Shown here: positions 20,240-28,578 of the stretch, in pieces
Position numbering within the stretch: the first letter of the stretch is position 1
Layout: every line of letters begins with the position of its first letter
Source of the DNA: Rhodovulum marinum
Lineage (GTDB): Bacteria; Pseudomonadota; Alphaproteobacteria; Rhodobacterales; Rhodobacteraceae
Length of the DNA stretch: 64,000 nucleotides
Assembly (NCBI RefSeq): GCF_004343075.1
Contig: NZ_SLXP01000002.1
Coordinates: 496,001-560,000 of the forward strand
Direction: 5' to 3'
The notes under the pieces: generated by a model
Seen by the model: the letters and a program-made list of their open reading frames with translations, nothing else
The model's database searches: none
Told to the model about the DNA's origin: nothing
Program-made: the position numbers and the translations under genes

Positions 20240-21544
20240 ATGGAAGAGATCCTCGCTCCCGATGCGGAGCCTTCGCGAAGCGGCCTGACCGTTTCCACCG
20301 CCCTTCCCTTGCCCGATCATCCCCCCGCCCCGCAGATGCGCGCCCCGCGCCCGCCGGCCCCCCGCCGCGCGGCGTTCCCGCGCGGCCCCGTGGCACGGGC
20401 GTTCCAGCGGCGGTTCTTTCCCGCGGCCAGCGCCGAGGACTGGTCGGACTGGCGCTGGCAGATGCGCGCGCGCATCCGCTCGCTGGCCGAGCTGGAGCGT
20501 GTCTTTGCCCTGAGCGCGGACGAGCGCGCGGCGGTCGCGCGCCATACCGGCGGGCTGCCGGTGGGGATCACGCCCTATTACGCCAGCACGATGGGCCTGG
20601 ACGACCCGTCCGAGCCGCTGCGGCGCACGCATATCCCGGTGGGCGCGGAATACCTGCGCACCCCCGGAGAGGCCGACGACCCGCTGGGCGAGGACCATGA
20701 CAGCGCGGCGCCGGGGCTGGTGCATCGTTATCCCGACCGGGTGCTGTTCCTGACCACGGGCACCTGTTCGACCTATTGCCGCTATTGCACGCGGTCGCGC
20801 ATGGTGGGCCAGGCGGGCGGCGAATACCAGCTCTCGACCCGGCAATGGGAGCAGGCGCTGGCCTATATCGCCGCGCATCCCGGGATTCGCGACGTGCTGC
20901 TCTCGGGTGGCGATCCGCTGACGCTTTCGGATGAAAAGCTGGATTACCTGTTGGGCCGGTTGCGGGCGATTCCCCATGTGGAATTCATCCGCATCGGGAC
21001 CAAGGTGCCGACCGTGTTGCCGATGCGGATCACGCGCGAGCTGACGCGGGTGCTGAAGAAGCACCATCCGCTGTGGATGTCGATCCATGTCACCCACCCG
21101 CACGAGCTGACCCCCGAGGCGAGCGAGGCCTACGGGCGGCTGGCCGATGCGGGGATTCCGCTGGGCTCTCAGACCGTGCTGCTGAAGGGCATCAACGACG
21201 ATGTCGAGGTGATGAAGACGCTGTATCACGGCCTGCTGAAGCGCCGGGTGAAGCCCTATTACCTGTATCAATGCGACCCCATCACCGGGTCCGCGCATTT
21301 CCGCACGCCGGTGGCCAGGGGCCTGGAGATCATCGAGGGGCTGAGGGGCCACACGACGGGCTACGCGGTGCCGCATTACGTGATCGACGCGCCGGGCGGC
21401 GGGGGCAAGATCCCGCTGTTGCCCGATTACGTGGCGGGGCGGGATGGCGACGACCTGATCGTGCGGAATTTCGAGGGCGGGCTGTATCGCTACCCGGACC
21501 CGGGCGAGAGTTTCGGGGCCGACCGGGGGGCGGGGCCATGCTGA
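20240..21544 (+). CDS. kamA: Lysine 2,3-aminomutase (KamA), radical SAM/PLP
   Basis: Converts L-lysine to beta-lysine with a [4Fe-4S] cluster, SAM and PLP. 434 residues from the ATG at 20240; a TTG at 20198 would add 14. The radical-SAM cysteines are C176, C180 and C183 (CSTYCRYC). The PLP lysine is K390 in DAPGGGGK. The two aspartates that hold the lysine side-chain amine in clostridial LAM (7 and 44 residues before the PLP lysine) are both kept, at 383 and 346 (YQCDP). This argues for lysine, against glutamate 2,3-aminomutase, and the 60-residue N-terminal arm and length argue against EpmB. It overlaps the next gene by 7 bases in a four-gene coupled operon. Confidence 0.88.
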   Translation: MEEILAPDAEPSRSGLTVSTALPLPDHPPAPQMRAPRPPAPRRAAFPRGPVARAFQRRFFPAASAEDWSDWRWQMRARIRSLAELERVFALSADERAAVARHTGGLPVGITPYYASTMGLDDPSEPLRRTHIPVGAEYLRTPGEADDPLGEDHDSAAPGLVHRYPDRVLFLTTGTCSTYCRYCTRSRMVGQAGGEYQLSTRQWEQALAYIAAHPGIRDVLLSGGDPLTLSDEKLDYLLGRLRAIPHVEFIRIGTKVPTVLPMRITRELTRVLKKHHPLWMSIHVTHPHELTPEASEAYGRLADAGIPLGSQTVLLKGINDDVEVMKTLYHGLLKRRVKPYYLYQCDPITGSAHFRTPVARGLEIIEGLRGHTTGYAVPHYVIDAPGGGGKIPLLPDYVAGRDGDDLIVRNFEGGLYRYPDPGESFGADRGAGPC

Positions 21545-22539
21545 TCGGGCTGACCTACGACCTGCGCGAGGATTACGCGGGGATGGGGCTGAGCGAGGAA
21601 GCGCTGGCCGAGTTCGACAGCCCCGAGACGGTGGCCGCGATCGAGGCGGCGCTGGGCGCGCTGGGCCACCGGGTCGACCGCATCGGCCATGTGCGCGCGC
21701 TGGCCGCGCGGCTGGTCGCCGGCGACCGCTGGGATCTGGTGTTCAACATCGCCGAGGGGCTGGCGGGCCGGTCGCGCGAGGCGCAGGTGCCCGCCCTGCT
21801 GGAGGCGTTCGGGGTGCCGTACACGTTTTCCGACCCGCTGACCCAGGCGGTGGGGCTGGACAAGGCGGTGGCGAAACGGCTGGTGCGCGAGGCGGGCGTG
21901 CCGACCGCGCCCTTCGCGGTGCTGGACGATGCGGCGGCGGACGCGGCCTGTGACCTGCCCTGCCCGCTGTTCCTGAAACCGCTGGCCGAGGGCACCGGCA
22001 AGGGCTGTGAACGCGCGTCCAAGGTGACGGACCGCGCCGCGCTGGCGCCCACGGCGGCGGCGCTGCGGGCGCGCTTCGGCCAGCCAGTGCTGGCCGAGGG
22101 GTTCCTGCCGGGGCGGGAATTCACGGTGGGCATCCTGGGCAACGGCGCGGGCGCGGCGGTGATCGCGGTGATGGAGATCGAGTTGCCGCGCACCGCCGAG
22201 GCCGAGATCTACAGCTTCGAGAACAAGGAGCTGTGCGCGACGCGGGTGGCCTATCGGCTGGCCGAGGACGCCGAGGCGCAGGAGGCGGGGCGCGTCGCGC
22301 TGGCGGCCTATCGCGCGCTGGGCTGCCGGGATGCGGCGCGCGTCGATATCCGGTCGGATGGCGCGGGGCGGCCGCAGTTCCTGGAGGTGAACACGCTGGC
22401 GGGGCTGCATCCCACCCATTCCGACCTGCCGATCCTGTCGGGGCTGGCGGGGCTGTCCCATGACCGGCTGATCGCGGGGATCGTGGCGGCGGCCCGTGCC
22501 CGGCTGGGGCTGGGCGAAGAGGTGCGGGAACGGGCATGA
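21538..22539 (+). CDS. ATP-grasp ligase, D-Ala-D-Ala-ligase-like (first of two)
   Basis: 333 residues. The N-terminal preATP-grasp part has LVFNIAEGLAGRSREAQVP and PYTFSDPLT; the ATP-grasp core has CPLFLKPLAEGTGKG and the metal-binding FLEVNTLAGLHP. These enzymes join a carboxylate to an amine through an acyl phosphate. It starts 7 bases inside kamA and overlaps the next ligase by 4 bases. Context points to a beta-lysine-containing substrate rather than cell-wall D-Ala-D-Ala; that is inference. Confidence 0.85.
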   Translation: MLIGLTYDLREDYAGMGLSEEALAEFDSPETVAAIEAALGALGHRVDRIGHVRALAARLVAGDRWDLVFNIAEGLAGRSREAQVPALLEAFGVPYTFSDPLTQAVGLDKAVAKRLVREAGVPTAPFAVLDDAAADAACDLPCPLFLKPLAEGTGKGCERASKVTDRAALAPTAAALRARFGQPVLAEGFLPGREFTVGILGNGAGAAVIAVMEIELPRTAEAEIYSFENKELCATRVAYRLAEDAEAQEAGRVALAAYRALGCRDAARVDIRSDGAGRPQFLEVNTLAGLHPTHSDLPILSGLAGLSHDRLIAGIVAAARARLGLGEEVRERA

Positions 22540-23516
22540 GCGGGCTGTCCATCGCCGTGCTGCACGGGGCGAGCGGCGACCGCCCGGACGAGATCGACAC
22601 GCTGCGCACCGCCGAAACGGTCGCGGCGGCGTTGACCCGGCTGGGCCATGCGCCCACGCTTGTCCACCTGGCGCCCGACATGGCCGCGCTGGACCGGCTG
22701 GCCGCCGCGCCGCCCGACCTGGTGTTCAACCTGGTCGAGGCGGTGGGCGGGGTGGCGGCCCCGGCCGCGGCGATCCCCGCGCGGCTGGCCCGGCGGGGCC
22801 TGGCCTTTACCGGCTGCGGGGCGCGGGCCAGCCGGCTGTGCGCCGAAAAGCCGGCGATGAAACGGGTGCTGGTCCGGGCCGGGCTGCCGACGCCCGCGTG
22901 GTCGATGACCCGGCGGGGCCTGCCCGCGGGGGCGCCGGTGATCGTGAAATCGACAAGCGAACATGCCTCGGTCGGGATCGATGCGGGGTCGGTCGTGGCG
23001 GCCGAGGAGGCGGGCGCCGAGATCGTGCGCCGGCAGGCGCGGTTCGGCGGGCGGTTCTTTGCCGAAGCCTATGTCGAGGGGCGCGAGTTCAACCTGTCGC
23101 TGGTCGAGGGACCGGCGGGGCCCGAGCTGTTGCCGCCCGCGGAAATCCTGTTCGAGGGGTTCGGCGCGGCGCGGCCCCGCATCGTCGATTACGAGGCGAA
23201 GTGGATCGAGGGATCGCACGGGTTCGAAAACACCCCGCGCCGGTTCGACTTTGCGCCCGCGGAGGACGCGTTGCTGGACCGGCTGCGCGCGCTGGCGCTG
23301 GCGGCGTGGCGGGCGTTCGACCTGGATGGATATGCGCGGGTCGATTTCCGGGTCGGCGAAGACGGCCAGCCCTGGATCCTGGAGGTCAACACCAACCCCT
23401 GCCTGGCCCCCGACGCGGGCCTTGCCGCCGCCGCCGCCCGGGCCGGTCTCGGCCATGACGCGCTGGTGGGCCGGATCGTCGCTGCCGCCCGCGCCACCCC
23501 CCGGAAAGCCGCCTGA
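22536..23516 (+). CDS. ATP-grasp ligase (second of two)
   Basis: 326 residues and the same fold as the preceding gene but only moderately similar. Visible motifs: LVFNLVEAVGG, FTGCGARASRLCAEKPAMKRVL, VIVKSTSEHASVGID, FFAEAYVEGREFNLS and ILEVNTNPCLAPDAG with the Mg-binding Glu and Asn. It shares an ATGA with the upstream ligase, and the GNAT-deacetylase gene starts 1 base after its stop. Two consecutive ligases suggest two condensations, or a heteromeric pair. Confidence 0.83.
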   Translation: MSGLSIAVLHGASGDRPDEIDTLRTAETVAAALTRLGHAPTLVHLAPDMAALDRLAAAPPDLVFNLVEAVGGVAAPAAAIPARLARRGLAFTGCGARASRLCAEKPAMKRVLVRAGLPTPAWSMTRRGLPAGAPVIVKSTSEHASVGIDAGSVVAAEEAGAEIVRRQARFGGRFFAEAYVEGREFNLSLVEGPAGPELLPPAEILFEGFGAARPRIVDYEAKWIEGSHGFENTPRRFDFAPAEDALLDRLRALALAAWRAFDLDGYARVDFRVGEDGQPWILEVNTNPCLAPDAGLAAAAARAGLGHDALVGRIVAAARATPRKAA

Positions 23517-23517
23517 G

Positions 23518-25809
23518 ATGTTCCGCATCCGCAAGATCGCCGATGCCCACGCGCCCGCCAACCGGGCCGCCATCGCCGAGGCGCAGGCGATCCTGCGCGC
23601 GCAGTTCCCCGGCATGGACCCGGCCGATATCGACGCCCTGCCCGACCGGCTGGACAACCCGTTCGCCCAGCGGTTCGTGGCGGACCTGTTCGTGGCGCAG
23701 GACGCGCGCGCGCGGGTGCGGGCGGCGGCGGTGCTGTTGCATGACCCCGAGCTGAATTTCGCCTTTCTCGACGTGATCGCCGCCGATCCGGGCGCACGGG
23801 CCGGATCGGGCGCGGGCGGCGCGCTGTATGAACGGTTGCGCCAGGCCGCCGCCGAGCGGGGCGCCGAGGGGCTGTATTTCGAGTGCCTGCCCGACGACCC
23901 GGACCTGAGCCCCGACCCCGAGACGCGGCGCCAGAACGCCGACCGGCTGCGGTTCTATGAACGGTTCGGCGCGCGGCCGATCGCGGGCACCGCCTATGAA
24001 ACGCCGATCAAGCCGGGCGAGACCGACGCGCCCTACCTGGTGTTCGACGGGCTGGGGGGGCATGCCCTGCCCGGGGCCGAGCGGCTGCGCGCCATCGTGG
24101 CGGCGATCCTGGAGCGGAAATACCCCACGCTGTGCCCGCCGGATTACGTGGCAAGCGTGCTGGGGTCTATCGCACCGGGGGGCTATGACCTGCGGCCCGC
24201 GCGGTATCGCAACCGCGCGGCCCCCGCCCCCCGGACCGACCGGCGGGCGCCGATCCCGCTGATCGTGAACGACCGGCACGACATCCACCACGTGCGCGAG
24301 CGCGGCTATGTCGAAAGCCCGGTGCGCATCCCCGCGATATTGGCGGAGCTGGACAAGTCGGGCCTGTTCGAGCGGCGCCCGGCGCGCCGCTTTCCGGATC
24401 GCTGGATCCGCGAGGTGCATGACGCGCGGCTGATCGACTATCTGCGCCGGGCCTGCGCCGAGGCACCGGAAAAGACCGCGCTTTACCCCTATGTCTTTCC
24501 GATCCGCAACGCGGCGCGGCCGCCCAAGGAACGGTCGGTGCTGGCGGGGTATTGGTGCATCGACACGTTCACCCCGATCCACCGCAACGCCTGGCCCGCC
24601 GCGCGCGGCGCGGTCGATTGCGCGCTGGGCGCGGCCGAGGCGGTGCTGGACGGGGCGCCCGCGGCCTATGCGCTGGTGCGCCCGCCGGGCCACCATGCCG
24701 AGCACCGCAGTTTCGGCGGGTTCTGCTACCTGTGCAACGGGGCGATCGCGGCGAATTTCCTGTCGCATCACGGGCGGGTGGCGATCCTGGATATCGACTA
24801 TCACCACGGCAACGGCCAGCAGGACATCTTTTACGACCGCGCCGACGTTCTGACCGTGTCGATCCATGGCGACCCCAGTTTCGCCTATCCCTATTTCACC
24901 GGGTTCAAGGACGAAACCGGCCGGGGCGCGGGGGCGGGGTTCAACCTGAACCTTGCCCTGCCCGAACAGGTGAGCCCCGAGACCTATCGCGCGGCGCTCG
25001 ACCGCGCGCTGGCGCGGATCGAGGCGTTCGCCCCGGCCTTCCTGGTGCTGTCGCTGGGGTTCGACACGGCGCGGGGCGATCCGACGGGGACCTGGTCGAA
25101 CGGGGCCGAGGATTTCCGCCGGATCGGCGCGCGGATCGGGGCGGCGGGCTATCCCACGGTGATCGTGCAGGAGGGCGGTTATCGGGTGCGCACGCTGGGC
25201 ACGAACGCGCGGCGGTTCTTCGAGGGGCTGGCCGAGGGGCTGGCGGCGCCGCGCCGGGCGGCGGGGGGCCGCGCGCCGCGCCGCCCGGCCAAGGCGCCCG
25301 GGGCCGCGTTCCGCGCCACGCTGCGCGCCGAGGACCCCGCGCGCATCCGCGCGCTGGTGGCGGCGACGGGGCGGTTCTCGGCCGAGGAGATCGGCATCGC
25401 CGAAGACCTGGCGCTGGAGCGGATCGCGAAGGGGGCGGCCTCGGGCTATGAGTTCCTGCTGGCCGAGGGCGCGGGGGGGCTGGCGGGCTATGCCTGTTTC
25501 GGGCCGATCCCCGGGTCGGAGATCGGCTGGGATCTCTACTGGATCGCGGTTGCGCCCGGACTGCAGGGCCAGGGGCTGGGCGCGCGGCTGATCGCGGCGG
25601 CGGAGGACGCGATCCGGGCGGCGGGGGGGCGGTTCGTGCATGCCGACACCTCGACCAGCGCGGGGTACGCGGCGACGCGGGCCTTCTATGCCGCGCGCGG
25701 CTATCGCGTGGCGGCCGAGTTCCCCGATTTCTACCGCGCGGGCGACGGCAAGGCGGTGTTCGAAAAGGTGCTGGCCCCGCGCGGGGATGCCGGGGGGACG
25801 GCGCCCTAG
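23518..25809 (+). CDS. GNAT - histone-deacetylase-like - GNAT fusion protein
   Basis: 763 residues with three parts. Residues 1-190: GNAT-like acetyltransferase (FLDVIAADPGAR, RLRFYERFGARPI). About 240-580: arginase/deacetylase fold of the acetylpolyamine amidohydrolase/HDAC class with intact active site: His392-His393 (PPGHHAE), Asp427/His429 (DIDYHHGNGQ), Asp516 (GFDTARGD) and Tyr555 (GGYRV). About 590-755: a second GNAT (WIAVAPGLQGQGLGARLI, ATRAFYAARGYR). A protein with both acetyl-adding and acetyl-removing modules suggests temporary N-acetyl protection of an amine. Last gene of the kamA operon, followed by a strong hairpin. Confidence 0.85.
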   Translation: MFRIRKIADAHAPANRAAIAEAQAILRAQFPGMDPADIDALPDRLDNPFAQRFVADLFVAQDARARVRAAAVLLHDPELNFAFLDVIAADPGARAGSGAGGALYERLRQAAAERGAEGLYFECLPDDPDLSPDPETRRQNADRLRFYERFGARPIAGTAYETPIKPGETDAPYLVFDGLGGHALPGAERLRAIVAAILERKYPTLCPPDYVASVLGSIAPGGYDLRPARYRNRAAPAPRTDRRAPIPLIVNDRHDIHHVRERGYVESPVRIPAILAELDKSGLFERRPARRFPDRWIREVHDARLIDYLRRACAEAPEKTALYPYVFPIRNAARPPKERSVLAGYWCIDTFTPIHRNAWPAARGAVDCALGAAEAVLDGAPAAYALVRPPGHHAEHRSFGGFCYLCNGAIAANFLSHHGRVAILDIDYHHGNGQQDIFYDRADVLTVSIHGDPSFAYPYFTGFKDETGRGAGAGFNLNLALPEQVSPETYRAALDRALARIEAFAPAFLVLSLGFDTARGDPTGTWSNGAEDFRRIGARIGAAGYPTVIVQEGGYRVRTLGTNARRFFEGLAEGLAAPRRAAGGRAPRRPAKAPGAAFRATLRAEDPARIRALVAATGRFSAEEIGIAEDLALERIAKGAASGYEFLLAEGAGGLAGYACFGPIPGSEIGWDLYWIAVAPGLQGQGLGARLIAAAEDAIRAAGGRFVHADTSTSAGYAATRAFYAARGYRVAAEFPDFYRAGDGKAVFEKVLAPRGDAGGTAP

Positions 25810-25834
25810 ACCCCGGGCGGCGCGAGGGTAAGGG

Positions 25835-25890
25835 GTTTCGCCTTGGCTGCGCCAAGGCGACCGGGGGCCGGGGGCTGACGCCCCCGGCCC
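25835..25890 (+). terminator. Two hairpins after the kamA operon (dispersed intergenic repeat, variant)
   Basis: First hairpin CGCCTTGGC-TGC-GCCAAGGCG (part of a 28-base unit at 25835-25862), second hairpin an 11-bp stem with TGAC loop at 25865-25890. The first unit is a variant of the repeats at 31592-31620 and 50616-50644. It probably ends or stabilises the kamA operon transcript. Confidence 0.7.
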
Positions 25891-26004
25891 ATGCCTGGCA
25901 TCGCGGGCGGCGGGGGGTGTGCCCATGTCAAGACCGCCTTTGGTCTTGCAGCCTTGGGGCGGGTTCCGGCCTAGACTTGGGCCCGGCCGGGGAGCGGCAA
26001 GGGC

Positions 26005-27663
26005 GTGGACGGCATGGGCGACAAGGCGGGGACGGCAGCGGCGGCGGGGTCGAACGCCCGCGCCCGGCTGCGCCCGCTGGGCCCGTTTGCCACGCTGAAG
26101 GGCCAGCTGACGCTGGGGGCGGGGCTGATCGGCTGCGTCGCGATCCTGTCGGGCGCGCTGACCCTGCATGGCATGGCGCAGGTGTCGGACCGGCTGGAGG
26201 ATTCGCTGAACGCGGAACGGCGGATCGCGCGCTATTCGGTGCTGTCGACGCAGATCTCGGCCTTTATCGTGGTGGCGGCCGAGGCGATCCAGGTGGGGTT
26301 GTCGCCCGAGGACCGCGCCGCGCGGCTGGAGCCTGCGACGCGCGGGCTGCGGGGGACCTTTGCGTTGATGCGCCGCGACCTGGAGGGGGCGGTGGAGGAG
26401 GCGCGCGCGCAGGGGCTGGACGAGCAATCGCGCCGCGCCACGCAAAGCATCGCGATCGCCCGGATGGAGGCTCTGTTCACCGCGGCGCATGACGGGCTGA
26501 TGGCGGGAACCACGGGCAAGGACCGGGCGCAGGCCTACCTGGCGGGGTTCTCGCAGACGGTGGACCCGCTGTTGAACGCCGCGGTGGCCGACGAGATGCG
26601 GATCCGCGACGCGATCCTTTCGGGCATCGGCGAGTTGCGGCGGCGGCTGACGCTGATGGCGCTGGGGCTGGCGGGGCTGGTGGCGGCGATGTTCGGGGCG
26701 TTCTACCTGGGCCTCGTGCGCCCGCAGCTGGCGCGGCTGGACCTGGCGCGCCAGGCCGCCCAGCGGATCGGGCGCGAGGAATTCGACGTGGCCCTGCCCG
26801 AGGACCGCGAAGACGAGATCGGGCGGCTGTTCGCCGAGACCAACCGCGCGGCCCGCGCGCTGGCCAGCCGCCGCGCCGCGGTGGAACGGGAATGGGCGGC
26901 GCTGAACGAGACCATCGCCGCGCGCACCGAGGAATTGCGCGCCGCCAACGCCGCGCTGGAACGCACCGACGAGGACCGGCGCCGGTTCTTTGCCGATATC
27001 GGGCACGAGCTGCGCACGCCGCTGACAGTGATCCTGCTGGAATCGGAACTGGGCGCCAAGGGCGCGGGCGAGCCGCGCGAAGGATTCGAGACGATCCGGG
27101 CGCGGGCGCAGCGGTTGCAGCGGCGGATCGACGACCTGCTGCGCGTGGCGCGGTCGGAAAGCGGGCGGATCGAGCTGGCCGCCGAGCCGGTGGACCTGGT
27201 CCGCGCGGTGGCCGAGGCGGTGGCCGACACCCGCCCCAAGATCGCAAGCGCGGGCATGTCGGTCGAGGTCGCGGCCCGGCCCGGCGTGAGCGTGCGGGGC
27301 GATGCGGACTGGCTGCGCCAGCTGGTCGCCGGGCTGATCGAGAACGCGGTGCGCCATGGGCGTGCGGGCGGCGCGCTGGCGATCCGGGTGGCGGCCGAGG
27401 GGGGCGAGGGGCTGGTGCGGGTGATCGACGCCGGCCCCGGCGTGCCCGAGGACGAACTGGAGCGGGTGTTCACCCGGTTCCACCGCGGCGCGGACGGCCC
27501 GCGCCCCGAGGGGTTCGGGATCGGGCTTGCCCTGGCGCGGTGGCTGGTGGAACAGATGGGCGGGCGGATCGCGATGGAAAGCCCCGTGCCCGAGCATGCG
27601 CGGATCGGCGCGGGGCCGGGCGCGATGGTGACGCTGCGCCTGCCGCTGGCCGAAGAGGGATGA
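26005..27663 (+). CDS. Membrane sensor histidine kinase
   Basis: 552 residues from the GTG at 26005 (an ATG at 26014 is equally possible). A first membrane helix at about 33-55, a periplasmic helical sensor of about 160 residues, a second helix near 215-240, HAMP region, then the HisKA phospho-acceptor His in FADIGHELRTPL and an HATPase with N-box LIENAVRHG, DAGPGVP and GFGIGLALAR. It shares its stop with the start of the response regulator and lies just upstream of pqqA, so control of PQQ or of a PQQ-dependent dehydrogenase is plausible. Confidence 0.88.
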   Translation: MDGMGDKAGTAAAAGSNARARLRPLGPFATLKGQLTLGAGLIGCVAILSGALTLHGMAQVSDRLEDSLNAERRIARYSVLSTQISAFIVVAAEAIQVGLSPEDRAARLEPATRGLRGTFALMRRDLEGAVEEARAQGLDEQSRRATQSIAIARMEALFTAAHDGLMAGTTGKDRAQAYLAGFSQTVDPLLNAAVADEMRIRDAILSGIGELRRRLTLMALGLAGLVAAMFGAFYLGLVRPQLARLDLARQAAQRIGREEFDVALPEDREDEIGRLFAETNRAARALASRRAAVEREWAALNETIAARTEELRAANAALERTDEDRRRFFADIGHELRTPLTVILLESELGAKGAGEPREGFETIRARAQRLQRRIDDLLRVARSESGRIELAAEPVDLVRAVAEAVADTRPKIASAGMSVEVAARPGVSVRGDADWLRQLVAGLIENAVRHGRAGGALAIRVAAEGGEGLVRVIDAGPGVPEDELERVFTRFHRGADGPRPEGFGIGLALARWLVEQMGGRIAMESPVPEHARIGAGPGAMVTLRLPLAEEG

Positions 27664-28349
27664 TGACCGAGAGCGAGAACCTCATCCTGATCGTCGACGA
27701 CGACCCCGAGATCACCGCGGCGCTGGCACGCGGTCTGGCGCTGCACGGGTACGGCACGGTTTGCGCGCACCGGGTGGACGAGGCCCGCGCGCGGTTCGGC
27801 GAGGGGGGCTTCAGCGCGGCCATCGTCGACGTGATGATCGGCCCGGAAAGCGGGATCGAGCTGGTGCGGGACCTGCGCGCCGAGGGCGACCGCACGCCGA
27901 TCCTGATGCTGAGCGCGCTGAGCGAGGTGGAGGACCGCGCCGGGGGCCTGGATGCGGGCGCGGACGATTACATCGCCAAGCCCTTTGCCTTTGACGAGCT
28001 GGTCACGCGGCTGAAGGTGCAGGAGCGCCGGGCGAAACGCGCCGCCCCTGCCCTGCGGCTGGAACCCGCGACGCGGACGGTGCACGGGGCCGCGGGCCAC
28101 GTGACCCTGACCGAGCGCGAATTCGCCCTGTTCGCGACGCTGTGGACCCATCGCGGCGAGGTGATGTCGCGCGCCGACCTGTTCGACCGGCTTTGGGCGC
28201 GGGAGGGGACCAGTTCGGAAAACGTGGTCGACGTCTATATCGGCTATCTGCGGCGCAAGCTGGCGCCCACGCGGGAATATGGATTCGAACTGCGCACCCT
28301 GCGCAACCGCGGCTTCGTGCTGGAATCCCTTGCGGACGACGAAAACTAA
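27663..28349 (+). CDS. OmpR-family response regulator
   Basis: 228 residues. The receiver has the acidic pair in IVDDDPE, the phospho-acceptor Asp in AAIVDVMIG and Lys in YIAKPF. The C-terminal winged helix has TLTEREFALF and VDVYIGYLRRKL. A second ATG lies one codon upstream (27660). It is the partner of the kinase upstream and is followed after 111 bases by pqqA. Confidence 0.9.
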   Translation: MTESENLILIVDDDPEITAALARGLALHGYGTVCAHRVDEARARFGEGGFSAAIVDVMIGPESGIELVRDLRAEGDRTPILMLSALSEVEDRAGGLDAGADDYIAKPFAFDELVTRLKVQERRAKRAAPALRLEPATRTVHGAAGHVTLTEREFALFATLWTHRGEVMSRADLFDRLWAREGTSSENVVDVYIGYLRRKLAPTREYGFELRTLRNRGFVLESLADDEN

Positions 28350-28460
28350 GCCTTTGGTCGCGATTGCCTTTTAAAATTTCTTAGAACAATTCTTTTGACG
28401 GGAGGGGGCGCGATGGCGATCCTCTGTCCATCCTACGGGAACCTTAAGGGAGAGAACATC
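28350..28460 (+). promoter_or_regulatory. pqqA leader and promoter region
   Basis: A distinctly AT-rich stretch at about 28366-28397 (TTTTAAAATTTCTTAGAACA) in otherwise GC-rich DNA marks the likely pqq promoter and a candidate binding region for the adjacent response regulator. Ribosome site AAGGGAGAG ends about 7 bases before the pqqA ATG. No sigma-54 pattern found. Confidence 0.5.
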
Positions 28461-28556
28461 ATGGCTTGGAAGAAACCGATCGTCCGCGAAATCGAGTGCG
28501 GCATGGAAATCAACATGTACGGCCCCGACAGCGACGATCACGGCGTCCTGTTCTGA
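28461..28556 (+). CDS. pqqA: PQQ precursor peptide PqqA
   Basis: 31-residue ribosomal precursor of pyrroloquinoline quinone. Starts MAWKKPIVREIECGMEINMY; Glu16 and Tyr20 in the E-x3-Y motif are the two residues joined by PqqE and built into the cofactor. Strong ribosome site and 22 bases before pqqB. Too short for ordinary gene calling but unmistakable. Confidence 0.96.
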   Translation: MAWKKPIVREIECGMEINMYGPDSDDHGVLF

Positions 28557-28578
28557 TCGCCGGCGCGCGGAGGCCGGA

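Noticed and set aside
20240-21544. KamA as EpmB or glutamate 2,3-aminomutase
   Set aside because: Both substrate aspartates of lysine 2,3-aminomutase are present; glutamate aminomutase replaces them with Lys/Asn, and EpmB is shorter.
21538-22539. D-Ala-D-Ala ligase for peptidoglycan
   Set aside because: Coupled to kamA with a second ligase and no cell-wall genes nearby.
23386-27597. 1403-codon open frame on the minus strand
   Set aside because: It is the antisense shadow of the GNAT-deacetylase and histidine kinase genes. Composition is Arg/Pro/Gly-rich with no domain, as expected in very GC-rich DNA.
28350-28460. Sigma-54 promoter at pqqA
   Set aside because: TGGTCGCGATTGCC has GG-N8-GC spacing, which is wrong for sigma-54.
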